Shown here piece by piece: positions 37,167-46,324 of a DNA stretch of 64,000 nt. The translations under genes and the position numbers were made by a program. Under the pieces are notes generated by a model. That model had not been told where the DNA came from. It saw nothing but the letters and a program-made list of their open reading frames with translations, and did no database searches. The stretch is from Neorhizobium sp. SHOUNA12A. GTDB lineage: Bacteria > Pseudomonadota > Alphaproteobacteria > Rhizobiales > Rhizobiaceae. Each line of letters opens with the position of its first letter. Within the stretch, counting starts at the first letter, position 1. Where the stretch lies: NCBI RefSeq assembly GCF_023006505.1, contig NZ_JALBGV010000007.1, forward strand, positions 1 to 64,000. The letters run 5' to 3'.

Positions 37167-38216
37167 ATGTTATCGAAGCTTCGGCGTTTCAAGAACCTGT
37201 TCGCGATCCTGGCGATCGGGATGGCGGTTTCCTTGACCGCCGTGGATTTGGCTGAGGCGCGCCGCGCCAGCGGCGGCGGTTTTGGCAGCCGCGGCACGCG
37301 CACATTCTCGGCTCCGGCGACCACCAATACCGCGCCCACGGCGCCGACCGGCATCAACCGGTCGATGACGCCCAACACGCAGCAGAACGCCACGACGCCA
37401 CAGAACGGCTTTGGTCAGCAGGCAGCGCAGCAGCCTCGTCGCGGCCTCTTCGGCGGCATGTTCGGCGGCCTGCTCGGCGGTCTCGCCCTTGGCGGCCTGA
37501 TCGGCATGTTCATGGGTACCGGTTTCGGCGGCATGGCCGGCATGCTTGGCATGTTGCTGCAGATCGCGCTGATCGGCGGTCTCGCCATGCTGGCTTTCCG
37601 TTGGTTCGCCCGCCGTCAGCAGACGGCCGGCGGCCCGGCAGGGGGCATGAACACCGGTTTTGGCCAGCAGCGCAACGCCTATGATGCGCCGAGCCAGAAC
37701 ACCTCGTCCTTCCAGATCCCGAAGATCGGGTCGCTGGGTGGCAGCGGGCAGGGCGGTTTTGGCGGCGGCCAAAATGCCGCTCCGCGTCAGGCCGGGCCGG
37801 AAACCGACGAGATCGGCATCACCAACCGCGACCTCGACCAGTTCGAGAAGCTGTTGACCAACGTCCAGTCTGCCTATGGCGAAGAGGACTATGCCAAGCT
37901 GCGCACCCTCACCACGCCGGAGGCGATGTCCTATCTGGCGGAAGAACTCGGCGAGAACGCTACCAAAGGCGTCAAGAACGAGGTGAAGGACGTGAAACTG
38001 CTGCAGGGCGACCTCGCCGAAGCCTGGCGCGAAAACGGCCAGGACTATGCGACCGTTGCGATGCGCTATTCGAGCGTCGACTACATGAAGGACCGCAAGA
38101 CCGGCGCAGTCGCCGAAGGCGATCCGAACGCGGTGACCGAAACCGTCGAAGTCTGGACATTCGTGCGCAAGCCCGCCAACGACTGGCAGCTCTCGGCGAT
38201 CCAGGCAGCCGCTTAA
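37167..38216 (+). CDS. Tim44-like domain membrane protein
   Basis: 349 residues from ATG 37167 (GAGGAG upstream). An N-terminal hydrophobic segment (about 11-31) serves as signal or anchor, followed by a Gly/Arg/Thr/Gln low-complexity stretch, a long Gly-Met-Leu-rich hydrophobic pair near 90-150, a Gly/Gln linker, and a C-terminal Tim44-like domain (about 210-345) starting DEIGITNRDLDQFEKLL. Bacterial Tim44-like proteins have been linked to membrane-protein or envelope functions without a clear reaction. Its stop overlaps that of the facing DUF1810 gene in a single TTAA. Confidence 0.85.
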   Translation: MLSKLRRFKNLFAILAIGMAVSLTAVDLAEARRASGGGFGSRGTRTFSAPATTNTAPTAPTGINRSMTPNTQQNATTPQNGFGQQAAQQPRRGLFGGMFGGLLGGLALGGLIGMFMGTGFGGMAGMLGMLLQIALIGGLAMLAFRWFARRQQTAGGPAGGMNTGFGQQRNAYDAPSQNTSSFQIPKIGSLGGSGQGGFGGGQNAAPRQAGPETDEIGITNRDLDQFEKLLTNVQSAYGEEDYAKLRTLTTPEAMSYLAEELGENATKGVKNEVKDVKLLQGDLAEAWRENGQDYATVAMRYSSVDYMKDRKTGAVAEGDPNAVTETVEVWTFVRKPANDWQLSAIQAAA

Positions 38217-38632
38217 CTTCGAAGCAGCGCGATGGTCTTTTCGTCGCGCTCGCCATCAAAGAACTGCGAAAGGGCTTTGCCGAAAGGCGAGCCCTTTTTG
38301 CTGACGGCCTCGAACAGCGTCATCGAACTCTTGAATTTGATGTCGTCCGGCGAGCCGAGGATCACGTGCGCCGAAAGATCCGGATGGGACAGCATCGCTT
38401 CGGTACATTCGGTGAGCCGGGGTCCCAGCAGGGGATGTTCGAGATAGGCCGTCGCCTCGGCTCTCGAGCCGATCGCGAAGCGTTGGGACATGATCGAGAA
38501 GCCGAGCCCCTCGACCTGCGGGAAGATGTACCACATCCAGTGGGAGCGCTTTTTGCCATCGCGCAGCTCGCCGATGACGCGCTCATAGACCGGCGCTTGC
38601 GCGTCGACAAAGCGCATGAGGTCGAATTGCAT
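38213..38632 (-). CDS. DUF1810 family protein
   Basis: 139-residue soluble protein with the DUF1810 pattern: RFVDAQAPVYERVIGELRDGKKRSHWMWYIFPQ at the N-terminus and DDIKFKSSMTLFEAV with FFDGERDEKTIALL at the C-terminus. ATG 38632 has GGAGA upstream; earlier in-frame starts extend into the next intergenic region. DUF1810/NADAR-related folds may bind nucleotide derivatives, but no function is established. Confidence 0.82.
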   Translation of the reverse strand: MQFDLMRFVDAQAPVYERVIGELRDGKKRSHWMWYIFPQVEGLGFSIMSQRFAIGSRAEATAYLEHPLLGPRLTECTEAMLSHPDLSAHVILGSPDDIKFKSSMTLFEAVSKKGSPFGKALSQFFDGERDEKTIALLRS

Positions 38633-38751
38633 TGTCTCTCCGTCCTGATCGCCCTGTTGCCACAAATCACCCCAGGCCAAGAAGACTCTCAAATCATGAA
38701 ATTTTTGCGGCCGCTCTTTCCGATGCTGCATCGCACCCTAGCTGAGGAGGT

Positions 38752-39873
38752 ATGGAACGCTTCATTCAGGAATTCCGGAATGATACGGCCTGGCTGCCGG
38801 ACTGGCTTGTCAGCTGCGGTGTCATGGCCGTTGCATTTCTGATCGGGCTTGCGATCCAGCGTTTTGGATTTCGCTTTCTGACGCGGCTGGTCGAGAACAA
38901 GGACCTGTTCTGGCGGTCGCTGGTATCGCGTACACGGCGGCCGATGCGGCTGGCGATCCTCACCTGGACGCTGTCGCTCGGCGCGACCATTGCCCCGCTG
39001 AGTGCCGGGCAGGCGGAGGTGATACGTCACCTGCTGCTGCTCGGCTTCATCATCGTCGTCGGCTGGATGGTGAAGATCGCCCTGCATGTATGGATGATCG
39101 TCTATCTGCGCCGCTTCAAGCTCGATGCGGAAGACAATCTGCTTGCCCGCACCCATGTCACCCAGTCGCGGATCGCCGAGCGGATTGCGAGCTTCATGAT
39201 CGTGGCGATCACCATCGCCGCAATGCTGATGACCTTCCCGGCCGTGCAGCAATACGGCGTCAGCCTGCTCGCATCGGCCGGGGTCGCCGGCGTCGTGCTG
39301 GGCCTTGCGCTGCAGCCGGTGCTGAAGAACATCTTTGCCGGCATCCAGCTCGCCATCACCCAGCCGATCCGCATCGACGACGCGCTGATCGTCGAGGGCG
39401 AATGGGGCAATGTCGAGGAGATCACCTCCACCTATGTGGTGGTAAAACTGTGGGATTGGCGGCGGATGATCCTGCCGCTCAGCTATTTCATGGAAAAGCC
39501 GTTCCAGAACTGGACGCGCGACAGTACGGCGCTGATCGGCACGGTGATGATCTATCTCGACTATTCGGTTCCGGTGAGTGCGGTGCGCCGCAAGGTCGAG
39601 GAAATTGCCGCAGCGTCAAAACTCTGGGACAAGCGGGTGGTTGCCGTGCAGGTGACGGATTTCCGGGAAAATGTCATGGAGATCCGCATTCTCGTCTCGG
39701 CCTCCAATGCTCCGAGAACCTTCGATCTCAGATGCGAGGTCCGCGAGAAGATCATCGACTTCATCCAGCGCGAATATCCCGCCAGCCTGCCGCGGGTGCG
39801 GGCGGAAGGTGCCGCCAGTAGCGTCAGGACGGCTGCCGGGAAGGCGGTACGGCATGGCGTGCTGCAGTCTTGA
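38752..39873 (+). CDS. small-conductance mechanosensitive channel (MscS family)
   Basis: 373-residue MscS-family protein with about four transmembrane helices; the pore-lining helix is SLLASAGVAGVVLGLALQP, directly followed by LKNIFAGIQLAITQPIRIDDALIVEG, the conserved start of the cytoplasmic beta domain. The C-terminal ~130 residues form the alpha/beta vestibule. GAGGAGG precedes the start closely. It releases solutes under hypo-osmotic stress. It is monocistronic or cotranscribed with the small membrane protein downstream. Confidence 0.9.
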   Translation: MERFIQEFRNDTAWLPDWLVSCGVMAVAFLIGLAIQRFGFRFLTRLVENKDLFWRSLVSRTRRPMRLAILTWTLSLGATIAPLSAGQAEVIRHLLLLGFIIVVGWMVKIALHVWMIVYLRRFKLDAEDNLLARTHVTQSRIAERIASFMIVAITIAAMLMTFPAVQQYGVSLLASAGVAGVVLGLALQPVLKNIFAGIQLAITQPIRIDDALIVEGEWGNVEEITSTYVVVKLWDWRRMILPLSYFMEKPFQNWTRDSTALIGTVMIYLDYSVPVSAVRRKVEEIAAASKLWDKRVVAVQVTDFRENVMEIRILVSASNAPRTFDLRCEVREKIIDFIQREYPASLPRVRAEGAASSVRTAAGKAVRHGVLQS

Positions 39874-39940
39874 ATTGCGGCCTTGACCGTTTGTTCATGC
39901 TGGCGGCCTAGAATAGTCCGCCTAAGCGCGGAGACGGGCG

Positions 39941-40219
39941 ATGGTACTGAACTGGGCAGTCTTCCTTTCCGGCATCGGGTACCTGACCTATGCGGTGGCC
40001 TCGGCAATGGCCGGGCAGGAAATTTTCCTGTTCGGCGATGGTGGCCTGTTCCTGCGTTATGCGGAGCACAGCACTCTTGTCAGGCTCTATTTCGGCCTCA
40101 TCGCCCTCTGCACGCTGTTTGCCGGCATCTTCGTGGTCGGCAGCCTGGTGCCGGAAACGGAGTTCGGGCGGATGACCAGGAGCCTCTGGGTCTGGCTTGA
40201 AAAACTGCCGGGCCGATAA
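39941..40219 (+). CDS. small two-helix inner-membrane protein of unknown function
   Basis: 92-residue protein with two hydrophobic helices (about 5-23 and 47-69), a short polar loop (GDGGLFLRYAEH) and a basic amphipathic C-terminus. GGAG lies 7 nt before the ATG, supporting translation. I do not recognise the family. It follows the MscS gene by 67 nt and precedes mnmA by 144 nt. Confidence 0.6.
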   Translation: MVLNWAVFLSGIGYLTYAVASAMAGQEIFLFGDGGLFLRYAEHSTLVRLYFGLIALCTLFAGIFVVGSLVPETEFGRMTRSLWVWLEKLPGR

Positions 40220-40363
40220 GCCGATTCGCGCTCCTCCTTGCGCAGGCCACAAATCCTTTCTATATCCGGCAACAGCTGCCTTCGACGGCCGATCCCGCCG
40301 CAGGCCCTTAACACGCCGCTTCTATCATCTGGACGGGTGGCTTCGAGATACCGAGAGAGTTCC

Positions 40364-41560
40364 GTGAACACGCTGGATTTTGACAAGAGGCCGGAAGACA
40401 CACGTGTTGTCGTTGCCATGTCGGGGGGAGTGGATTCCTCCGTCGTCGCAGGTCTGCTCAAACGCCAGGGTTACGACGTGCTCGGCATCACGCTGCAGCT
40501 CTATGATCATGGCGCGGCCGTGCATCGCGCCGGCTCATGCTGCGCCGGCCAGGATATCGACGATGCGCGGCGTGTTTCTGAAACGCTCGGCATTCCCCAC
40601 TACGTCCTCGACTACGAAAAGCGGTTTCGCGAGACGGTGATCAATCCGTTCGCCGAAGCCTATGCGATGGGCGAAACGCCGATCCCCTGCGTTGCCTGCA
40701 ACCAGACGGTCAAGTTCGCCGATCTCTTGGCGACGGCCAAGGAACTGGGTGCCGATGCGCTGGCGACCGGCCATTATATCCGTTCCTCCGCCAATCCGTC
40801 GCCGGGCAATCCGAACCGCCGCGCGCTGTTCCGACCGATCGACAGCGATCGCGACCAGAGCTGGTTCCTGTTCGCAACGACCCAGGAGCAGATCGACTAC
40901 CTGCGCTTCCCGCTCGGCGGCATGTCAAAGGCGCAGGTGCGCGAGTTGGCCGAGGAAATGGGCCTTGTCGTTGCCAAGAAGGCCGACAGCCAGGACATCT
41001 GTTTCGTGCCACAGGGCAAATATGCCGATATCATCAGCAAGGTGAAGCCGAACGCGGCACTCGCCGGCGATATCGTGCACATGGACGGGCGCGTGCTCGG
41101 CCGCCACGAAGGCATCGTGCATTATACGATCGGCCAGCGCCGCGGCATCGGCATCGCCACCGGCGATCCGCTCTACGTCGTTTATCTCGATGCCCGCTCG
41201 CGCCGGGTGATCGTCGGGCCGAAGGAAGCGCTGGATACCCATCGCGTCTATCTGCGCGACGTCAACTGGATCGGCGACGGTGCGCTTGGCGAGGACACCA
41301 AGGGCGGATTTGCCTGTTTCGCCAAGGTGCGCTCGACCCGTCCGCCGACGCCGGCGATCCTGCATTCCAACGAACACGGCGTCTATGTGGATTTGGCGAT
41401 CGGCGAGGCCGGTGTCGCGCCAGGCCAGGCGTGTGTGCTCTATTCGGCCGAAGGTGCGGATGCGCGCGTCTATGGCGGCGGTTTCATCGAGCGTTCGGAA
41501 CGCGCAGCCGAGGCCGAAATCGCCCTGAAGGCTCTGCTTTCGACACCCGTCGCTGCCTGA
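40364..41560 (+). CDS. mnmA: tRNA-specific 2-thiouridylase MnmA
   Basis: 398 residues from GTG 40364 ([21 protein letters not shown]). The PP-loop is [13 protein letters not shown]; the catalytic cysteines are in [13 protein letters not shown] and [12 protein letters not shown], and the persulfide-reactive Cys in [12 protein letters not shown]. MnmA makes s2U34 in tRNA-Lys, -Glu and -Gln with IscS/Tus sulfur relay. GAGAG lies 4 nt before GTG. It ends 136 nt before the tRNA. Confidence 0.95.
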   Translation: MNTLDFDKRPEDTRVVVAMSGGVDSSVVAGLLKRQGYDVLGITLQLYDHGAAVHRAGSCCAGQDIDDARRVSETLGIPHYVLDYEKRFRETVINPFAEAYAMGETPIPCVACNQTVKFADLLATAKELGADALATGHYIRSSANPSPGNPNRRALFRPIDSDRDQSWFLFATTQEQIDYLRFPLGGMSKAQVRELAEEMGLVVAKKADSQDICFVPQGKYADIISKVKPNAALAGDIVHMDGRVLGRHEGIVHYTIGQRRGIGIATGDPLYVVYLDARSRRVIVGPKEALDTHRVYLRDVNWIGDGALGEDTKGGFACFAKVRSTRPPTPAILHSNEHGVYVDLAIGEAGVAPGQACVLYSAEGADARVYGGGFIERSERAAEAEIALKALLSTPVAA

Positions 41561-41615
41561 AACGTGCACTAACCGGGGCTCACGAAATTGCCGTCGGTTT
41601 TTGCCCAGCCCCTGC

Positions 41616-41644
41616 TTGACACTTTGGTGACGGGGGACTTATAA
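41616..41644 (+). promoter_or_regulatory. sigma-70-type promoter of the CAT tRNA gene
   Basis: TTGACA (41616-41621), 17-nt spacer, TTATAA (41639-41644). Near-consensus spacing and sequence, about 50 nt before the mature tRNA 5' end. Confidence 0.75.
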
Positions 41645-41695
41645 GCCGCACGACCAAAGCGGAACCGGCCACGCCGGAACTTCCGCAGTCCCTGT

Positions 41696-41772
41696 GGCGG
41701 GGTAGCTCAGTTGGTGAGAGCGCAGGATTCATAACCCTGAGGTCGGCAGTTCAATTCTGCCTCCCGCTACCA
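41696..41772 (+). tRNA. tRNA-Met (CAT)
   Basis: 77-nt cloverleaf: acceptor GGCGGGG pairs with TCCCGCT (two G-T pairs), D-stem GCTC/GAGC, anticodon loop TTCATAA with CAT, T-arm GGCAG-TTCAATT-CTGCC, discriminator A and encoded CCA (41770-41772). The purine-rich anticodon arm CAGGA/CCCTG and acceptor favour elongator tRNA-Met; the other CAT tRNA (tRNA-Ile, substrate of TilS) is an alternative I consider less likely. Confidence 0.93.
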
Positions 41773-42283
41773 TTCAGTCCAGCGAAACCAGTCTCAGCGG
41801 CGCATTCTCGGAATGGCGTCGACATTTCCGCGGGTTGGCGGATATCTCAGGCCTGCGGCGTCTGGGGTTCCGCGATTTCCTCGTCTCAGTCTCTGCTTGC
41901 GACCAGCCATGTCTTCGGCGCGGGAGAAGTGCCGAAACTCAGGGAGATCTTCCGGTCCCGGCTCGTGCAACACAGCGAACGTCTCAACCGGCGGACGCTG
42001 GCGGGCAAGGCCCCGATCTTCACTTGCGCAACATCTGTCTGCTGGGCGGCAGTCTCAGTCCAGGGAGCGCTCTTGACGCAGTTCGTTTCATAGCAGTGGG
42101 ACCTGCTTTGACGCGCCCAACAAAGCTGCTTTTCTTTTCACGAAATCTCGCGTAAGGCGCGCGAAGCTAACAATGACGACGGCCGCAAACTGTACGCCGG
42201 CGCCACAGGCGATCCCTGCATCGGCAAGGAAGCGAGATCGCCAACGTCACGTCGCTGGATACAGTACAAGCAGGATATTAGAC
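41773..42283. other. 511-nt tRNA-to-NRPS junction without a recognised gene
   Basis: No credible coding gene, integrase or repeat is seen on either strand. A ~165-nt open frame starting near 41928 (GTG) and ending at a TAG near 42091 has no ATG or Shine-Dalgarno and no recognised domain. The alternative upstream start of the NRPS (ATG 42173) lies here without a ribosome binding site. The lack of a duplicated tRNA 3' end within the window means an island boundary cannot be confirmed. Confidence 0.45.
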
Positions 42284-45200
42284 ATGAACGACGCGGGGAT
42301 CCATGTGCGCGGTCTCAATTCGGGCCATTCGGAGGTGACGGAGCGCGGTGCGGTGCCGCAGATCCTATGTGGCCCTGATCCACGGAACGTTTCCCTGCCG
42401 GGCGAACGGCTCTCCAGCCTGTTCGAGCGCTGTGCCGAGCGCTACGGCGCGATGCCAGCCGTTATAGACGGCGGGCGCATGTGGACCTACATTGAAATTG
42501 ACGCTGAGGCGAACCGCCTTGCGCGCTTACTCGCCCTGCGCGGCGTCAAGCCCGGAGACCGGGTAGCCCTGCTGCTCGAGCGGTCGGCCGAGACGTATAT
42601 GGCGATCCTCGCTGTCATGAAGTTAGGGGCCGCCTTCGTACCGCTTGCAGCTGCCTTCCCCGAAGAGCGCATGTCTTTGATTATCGAGGACGCTGGTGTT
42701 CGTTTCGTCGTCACAATGGCCGAGCACGTGGCGCGCGCGGCGGCGCTTTCCGTTCCACATATCGTGATTGCGGCCAACTGTCCGGAGACCGCCCGTCAAT
42801 CGGACAGCCCGCTCAATATCGTCGGATCCGACGACGATATCTGCTATATCCTCTATACATCCGGGACGACCGGCCGACCCAAGGGCGTGGCGGTACGTCA
42901 CCAAAGCATCTGCAATTTCGTTGACGTTGCCGCCGCAGCATATGGCTATCGACCGGGCGACCGTGTCTATCAGGGCATGACGATCGCCTTCGACTTCTCC
43001 ACCGAAGAGATCTGGGTGCCATTTGTCGCCGGTGCCACGATCGTCCCCGCGCCCGGCCGCATGACGCTGGTAGGCGAGGAACTCGGCGACTTCCTTCGCG
43101 CTAACGCCATTACCTGCATGGCCTGCTCGCCGACGCTGCTGTCGTCCTTGGAAAGCGATGTGCCGAGCTTGCACACCATACTCGTGGGCGGCGAAGCCTG
43201 TCCGCAGAATCTCGTGACCCGCTGGTCGAAACCGGGCCGCCGCATCCTTAATACATACGGCCCGACTGAAGCGACGGTGACCGCGACCATGGGCTACCTG
43301 ACGCCCGAGCGCCGCGTGACCATCGGGTCGCCGCTGCCCTCTTATTCTATCGTGATCCTTGATGCCGAAGCGCCGCGATTGGCGGCGGCCGGGGAATTTG
43401 GAGAAATCGGCATTGCCGGCATCGGCCTTGCAGTCGGCTACCTCAATCGGCCGGATCTGACGGCACAGAAATTCATTCCTGACTTTCTCGATCTGCCTAA
43501 TAATCCCTCAAAACGCATCTACCGTACCGGCGATCTCGGCTGCATAAATACAGACGGCGAAATCGAATATCACGGCCGAATCGATACACAGGTGAAGATT
43601 CGCGGCTATCGCATCGAGCTGGGTGAAATCGAGACGGCCTTGCTCGACCAGCCCGATATAGCGCAGGCCGCCGTCACCACTTGGGAGGTCGAGCCCGGCC
43701 GCCTGGAGCTGGTCGGTTATTATGCGCTAAAATCCGGTACCGGAACTCTTTCTCGCGCCCATCTTGCTAAAGAACTGCGCCGGCGCCTACCGGAGTACAT
43801 GGTACCCTCATTCCTTGAGGAGCTTGCGGCATTGCCAATGACAGTCTCCGATAAGGTGGATACGGGGAGGCTGCCAAAGCCGATGGGCCTCCGGGTCAGC
43901 ACAGGGCGCAAGGAAGTCCTCCCCTCCACCGATGACGAGAGCTATCTGGTGGTGGCGCTGGGCGAAGTGCTGATGATGGACGACATCTCCGTTGAGGATC
44001 ATTTTTTTGATGATCTCGGCGCGAACTCATTGCTGATGGCGCGCTTCTGTGCCCGTCTGCGTGCACGCCAGGAGTGGTCAGGCACTTCGATGCGGGACAT
44101 CTATCTCAATCCGACGGTCGCCGCTCTGGCGCGACACCTGCGCGGCCCTGAGGACAAGGCGATACCCGTGGAGGAGCCTGTCATCAATCATCGCGCCTCG
44201 AACCTCGCCTACTGGACCAGCGGCGCCGCGCAGCTCGCCTTTTATTGCCTCTTCGGCTATTTCGATCTTTGGATGCTGAACTATGGGCTCAACTGGGTCT
44301 ATGACATGCTCGACGACCCGGTTCAGCTCTACCTGCGTTGCGCGATGTTGTCGGCAGCAGTTTTTTTCGGTATGTCAGGCTTTGCCGTTGCGATGAAGTG
44401 GCTGCTCATCGGCCGCTGGAAAGCAGAGAGCTTTCCGATTTGGGGTCTTCGCTACTACCGCTTCTGGGTGGTCAAAACGCTCATACGTTCGGCGCCGGTC
44501 GTCCTCTTTCGCGGCAGCCCGCTTTACAACCTCTATCTTCGCTTGCTCGGTGCCCGTCTCGGTCGCAACGCTACCATCGAGTCCCGCACGATCCCGGTCT
44601 GCACCGACCTGATCTCCATCGGGGACAACGCCATACTGCGCAAGGAATCCATGATTCTCGGCTATCGCGCTCAGGCCGGCTATATTCATACGGGATCGAT
44701 TTCCATCGGCTGCGACGCCTTCGTCGGCGTAGGTTCGGTGATTGATATTGATACATCCGTTGGGGAGCGAGCACAGCTCGGCCATGCGTCCTCGCTGCAG
44801 CGAGGAGAGCACATTCCAGACGATGCCCACTGGCACGGATCCCCGGCGATACCGACCACGGCGGATTACTGCAAAGCCCCGACCCTTAGCCTTTCGAAGA
44901 CGCGACGCTTTAGTTACGAGGCTGTACAGCTCATCACACTTTTCGCTGTCGTCACCCCGTTCCCCCTGTGGTTCCACAGCTACTGGCAAAATGTCAGCGA
45001 CGACTATCAGGAGTCTATCGGTATCGTCGCCGTCGGCACGACCGTGACGCTCTTTGCTCTCACCAGCGCGCTGCTTTTCGTCGCGCTCGTGCTGCCGCGC
45101 CTGTTCAGCTTATTGCTGAAGCCCGGGCGCACCTACCGACTCTATGGCTTTCATTTCTGGTTGCAGTCTATCGTCGAGGCTTCCACCAATGCTCGCTTTC

Positions 45201-46324
45201 TCAACCTGATATTCGGCGACAGCTCCGCCATCGTCCACTACATGCGGGCACTTGGCTGGAAACTTAACAAGGTGGTGCAAACCGGCTCGAACTTCGGCAG
45301 CAATCAGCAGCAGGACAATCCGCTGTTCTGCGAGATCGGTTCCGGAACGATGGTTTCGGACGGGCTCTACATGATCAACGTCCACAAGTCGGCTTCTGCC
45401 TTCAGGCTGGAGCACACCAAGGTCGGCGAGCGCAATTACTTCGGGAACAACATCTTCTATCCGCCGGATAGCCGGACCGGGGATAACGTGCTGCTTGGCA
45501 CAAAAGTAATGGTACCAATCGATGGACCGTTACGCGAAAACGTGGGCCTGCTCGGTTCGCCGCCTTTCGAGATCCCCCGAATTGTCAAGCGCGATAAAGA
45601 ACTCATTCAAGGTGTCAGCGACGCCGAACGCCGCGGCTGTCTCCCGCACAAGAACAGGCACAATCTCACGACCGCCCTGATGTTTATCGCCACGCAATGG
45701 ACAGTGTTGTTCATTACATTGGCGATTTGGGACCGGGCGCTGAACTATTACACCGAGTGGGCGCAGATGGCTCTGTTCGTCGCGGTCGTACTGACGGCAG
45801 CGTTTGCCATTCCGTTCCATATCTTCTTGGAGTGGGCGAGCCTGCGCTTCCGAAAGCTTCAGCCGCAGATGAATACCATCTACGATGTTGCCTTCTGGCG
45901 TCACGAGCGTCACTGGAAGCTATCGGATTCGCCGGTTGTGCAGCTCTTCGCCGGCACGCCGTTCCGTCCAATGATACTGCGAGCGTTAGGGGTCAAGATT
46001 GGCAGGCGCGTCTACGATGGCGGCGCGAACCTGACAGAAAGATCGCTGGTGGAGATCGGCGACGACGCGACGCTCAACGAAGGCTGCGTCATCCAGGCGC
46101 ACTCGCTGGAGGAAGGCGCGTTCAAGTCGGATTTCATCCGCATCGGCAACGGCTGCACCCTCGGCCCCGCGGCCTTCATTCATTACGGCGTAACGATGGG
46201 AGATGGAGCACTCGCCGACGTTGATTGCTTTGTGATGAAAGGCGAAATCCTTCAGCCGAACTCGATCTGGCGCGGCAACCCCGCAAAGCCTGGCGGTTTT
46301 CTCAAGTCAGTTGCGGGCAAATGA
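42284..46324 (+). CDS. Pls-type membrane-bound NRPS (putative amino-acid homopolymer synthetase)
   Basis: 1346 residues from ATG 42284 (AGGA at 8 nt; 42173 is an unsupported alternative). Order: adenylation domain (~45-540) with A3 YTSGTTGRPKG, A5 YGPTEA, A7 YRTGD and A10 region SDKVDTGRLP; thiolation domain with GANSLL carrying the phosphopantetheine Ser (~582); then TM1-TM2 (~645-708), C1 (~745-860), TM3-TM4 (~881-943), C2 (~963-1100), TM5-TM6 (~1129-1183) and C3 (~1193-1338), each C segment hexapeptide-transferase-like. This is the architecture of epsilon-poly-L-lysine synthetase Pls, which lacks a thioesterase and makes isopeptide homopolymers. By-eye A-domain code DFEALGTVTK, with conserved Asp235, indicates an alpha-amino acid but does not identify which. 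Confidence 0.85.
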   Translation: MNDAGIHVRGLNSGHSEVTERGAVPQILCGPDPRNVSLPGERLSSLFERCAERYGAMPAVIDGGRMWTYIEIDAEANRLARLLALRGVKPGDRVALLLERSAETYMAILAVMKLGAAFVPLAAAFPEERMSLIIEDAGVRFVVTMAEHVARAAALSVPHIVIAANCPETARQSDSPLNIVGSDDDICYILYTSGTTGRPKGVAVRHQSICNFVDVAAAAYGYRPGDRVYQGMTIAFDFSTEEIWVPFVAGATIVPAPGRMTLVGEELGDFLRANAITCMACSPTLLSSLESDVPSLHTILVGGEACPQNLVTRWSKPGRRILNTYGPTEATVTATMGYLTPERRVTIGSPLPSYSIVILDAEAPRLAAAGEFGEIGIAGIGLAVGYLNRPDLTAQKFIPDFLDLPNNPSKRIYRTGDLGCINTDGEIEYHGRIDTQVKIRGYRIELGEIETALLDQPDIAQAAVTTWEVEPGRLELVGYYALKSGTGTLSRAHLAKELRRRLPEYMVPSFLEELAALPMTVSDKVDTGRLPKPMGLRVSTGRKEVLPSTDDESYLVVALGEVLMMDDISVEDHFFDDLGANSLLMARFCARLRARQEWSGTSMRDIYLNPTVAALARHLRGPEDKAIPVEEPVINHRASNLAYWTSGAAQLAFYCLFGYFDLWMLNYGLNWVYDMLDDPVQLYLRCAMLSAAVFFGMSGFAVAMKWLLIGRWKAESFPIWGLRYYRFWVVKTLIRSAPVVLFRGSPLYNLYLRLLGARLGRNATIESRTIPVCTDLISIGDNAILRKESMILGYRAQAGYIHTGSISIGCDAFVGVGSVIDIDTSVGERAQLGHASSLQRGEHIPDDAHWHGSPAIPTTADYCKAPTLSLSKTRRFSYEAVQLITLFAVVTPFPLWFHSYWQNVSDDYQESIGIVAVGTTVTLFALTSALLFVALVLPRLFSLLLKPGRTYRLYGFHFWLQSIVEASTNARFLNLIFGDSSAIVHYMRALGWKLNKVVQTGSNFGSNQQQDNPLFCEIGSGTMVSDGLYMINVHKSASAFRLEHTKVGERNYFGNNIFYPPDSRTGDNVLLGTKVMVPIDGPLRENVGLLGSPPFEIPRIVKRDKELIQGVSDAERRGCLPHKNRHNLTTALMFIATQWTVLFITLAIWDRALNYYTEWAQMALFVAVVLTAAFAIPFHIFLEWASLRFRKLQPQMNTIYDVAFWRHERHWKLSDSPVVQLFAGTPFRPMILRALGVKIGRRVYDGGANLTERSLVEIGDDATLNEGCVIQAHSLEEGAFKSDFIRIGNGCTLGPAAFIHYGVTMGDGALADVDCFVMKGEILQPNSIWRGNPAKPGGFLKSVAGK

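Noticed and set aside
41813..42155. Short plus-strand open frames after the tRNA
   Set aside because: No Shine-Dalgarno, no recognised domain and Arg/Ser-rich composition; I found no integrase relic on either strand.
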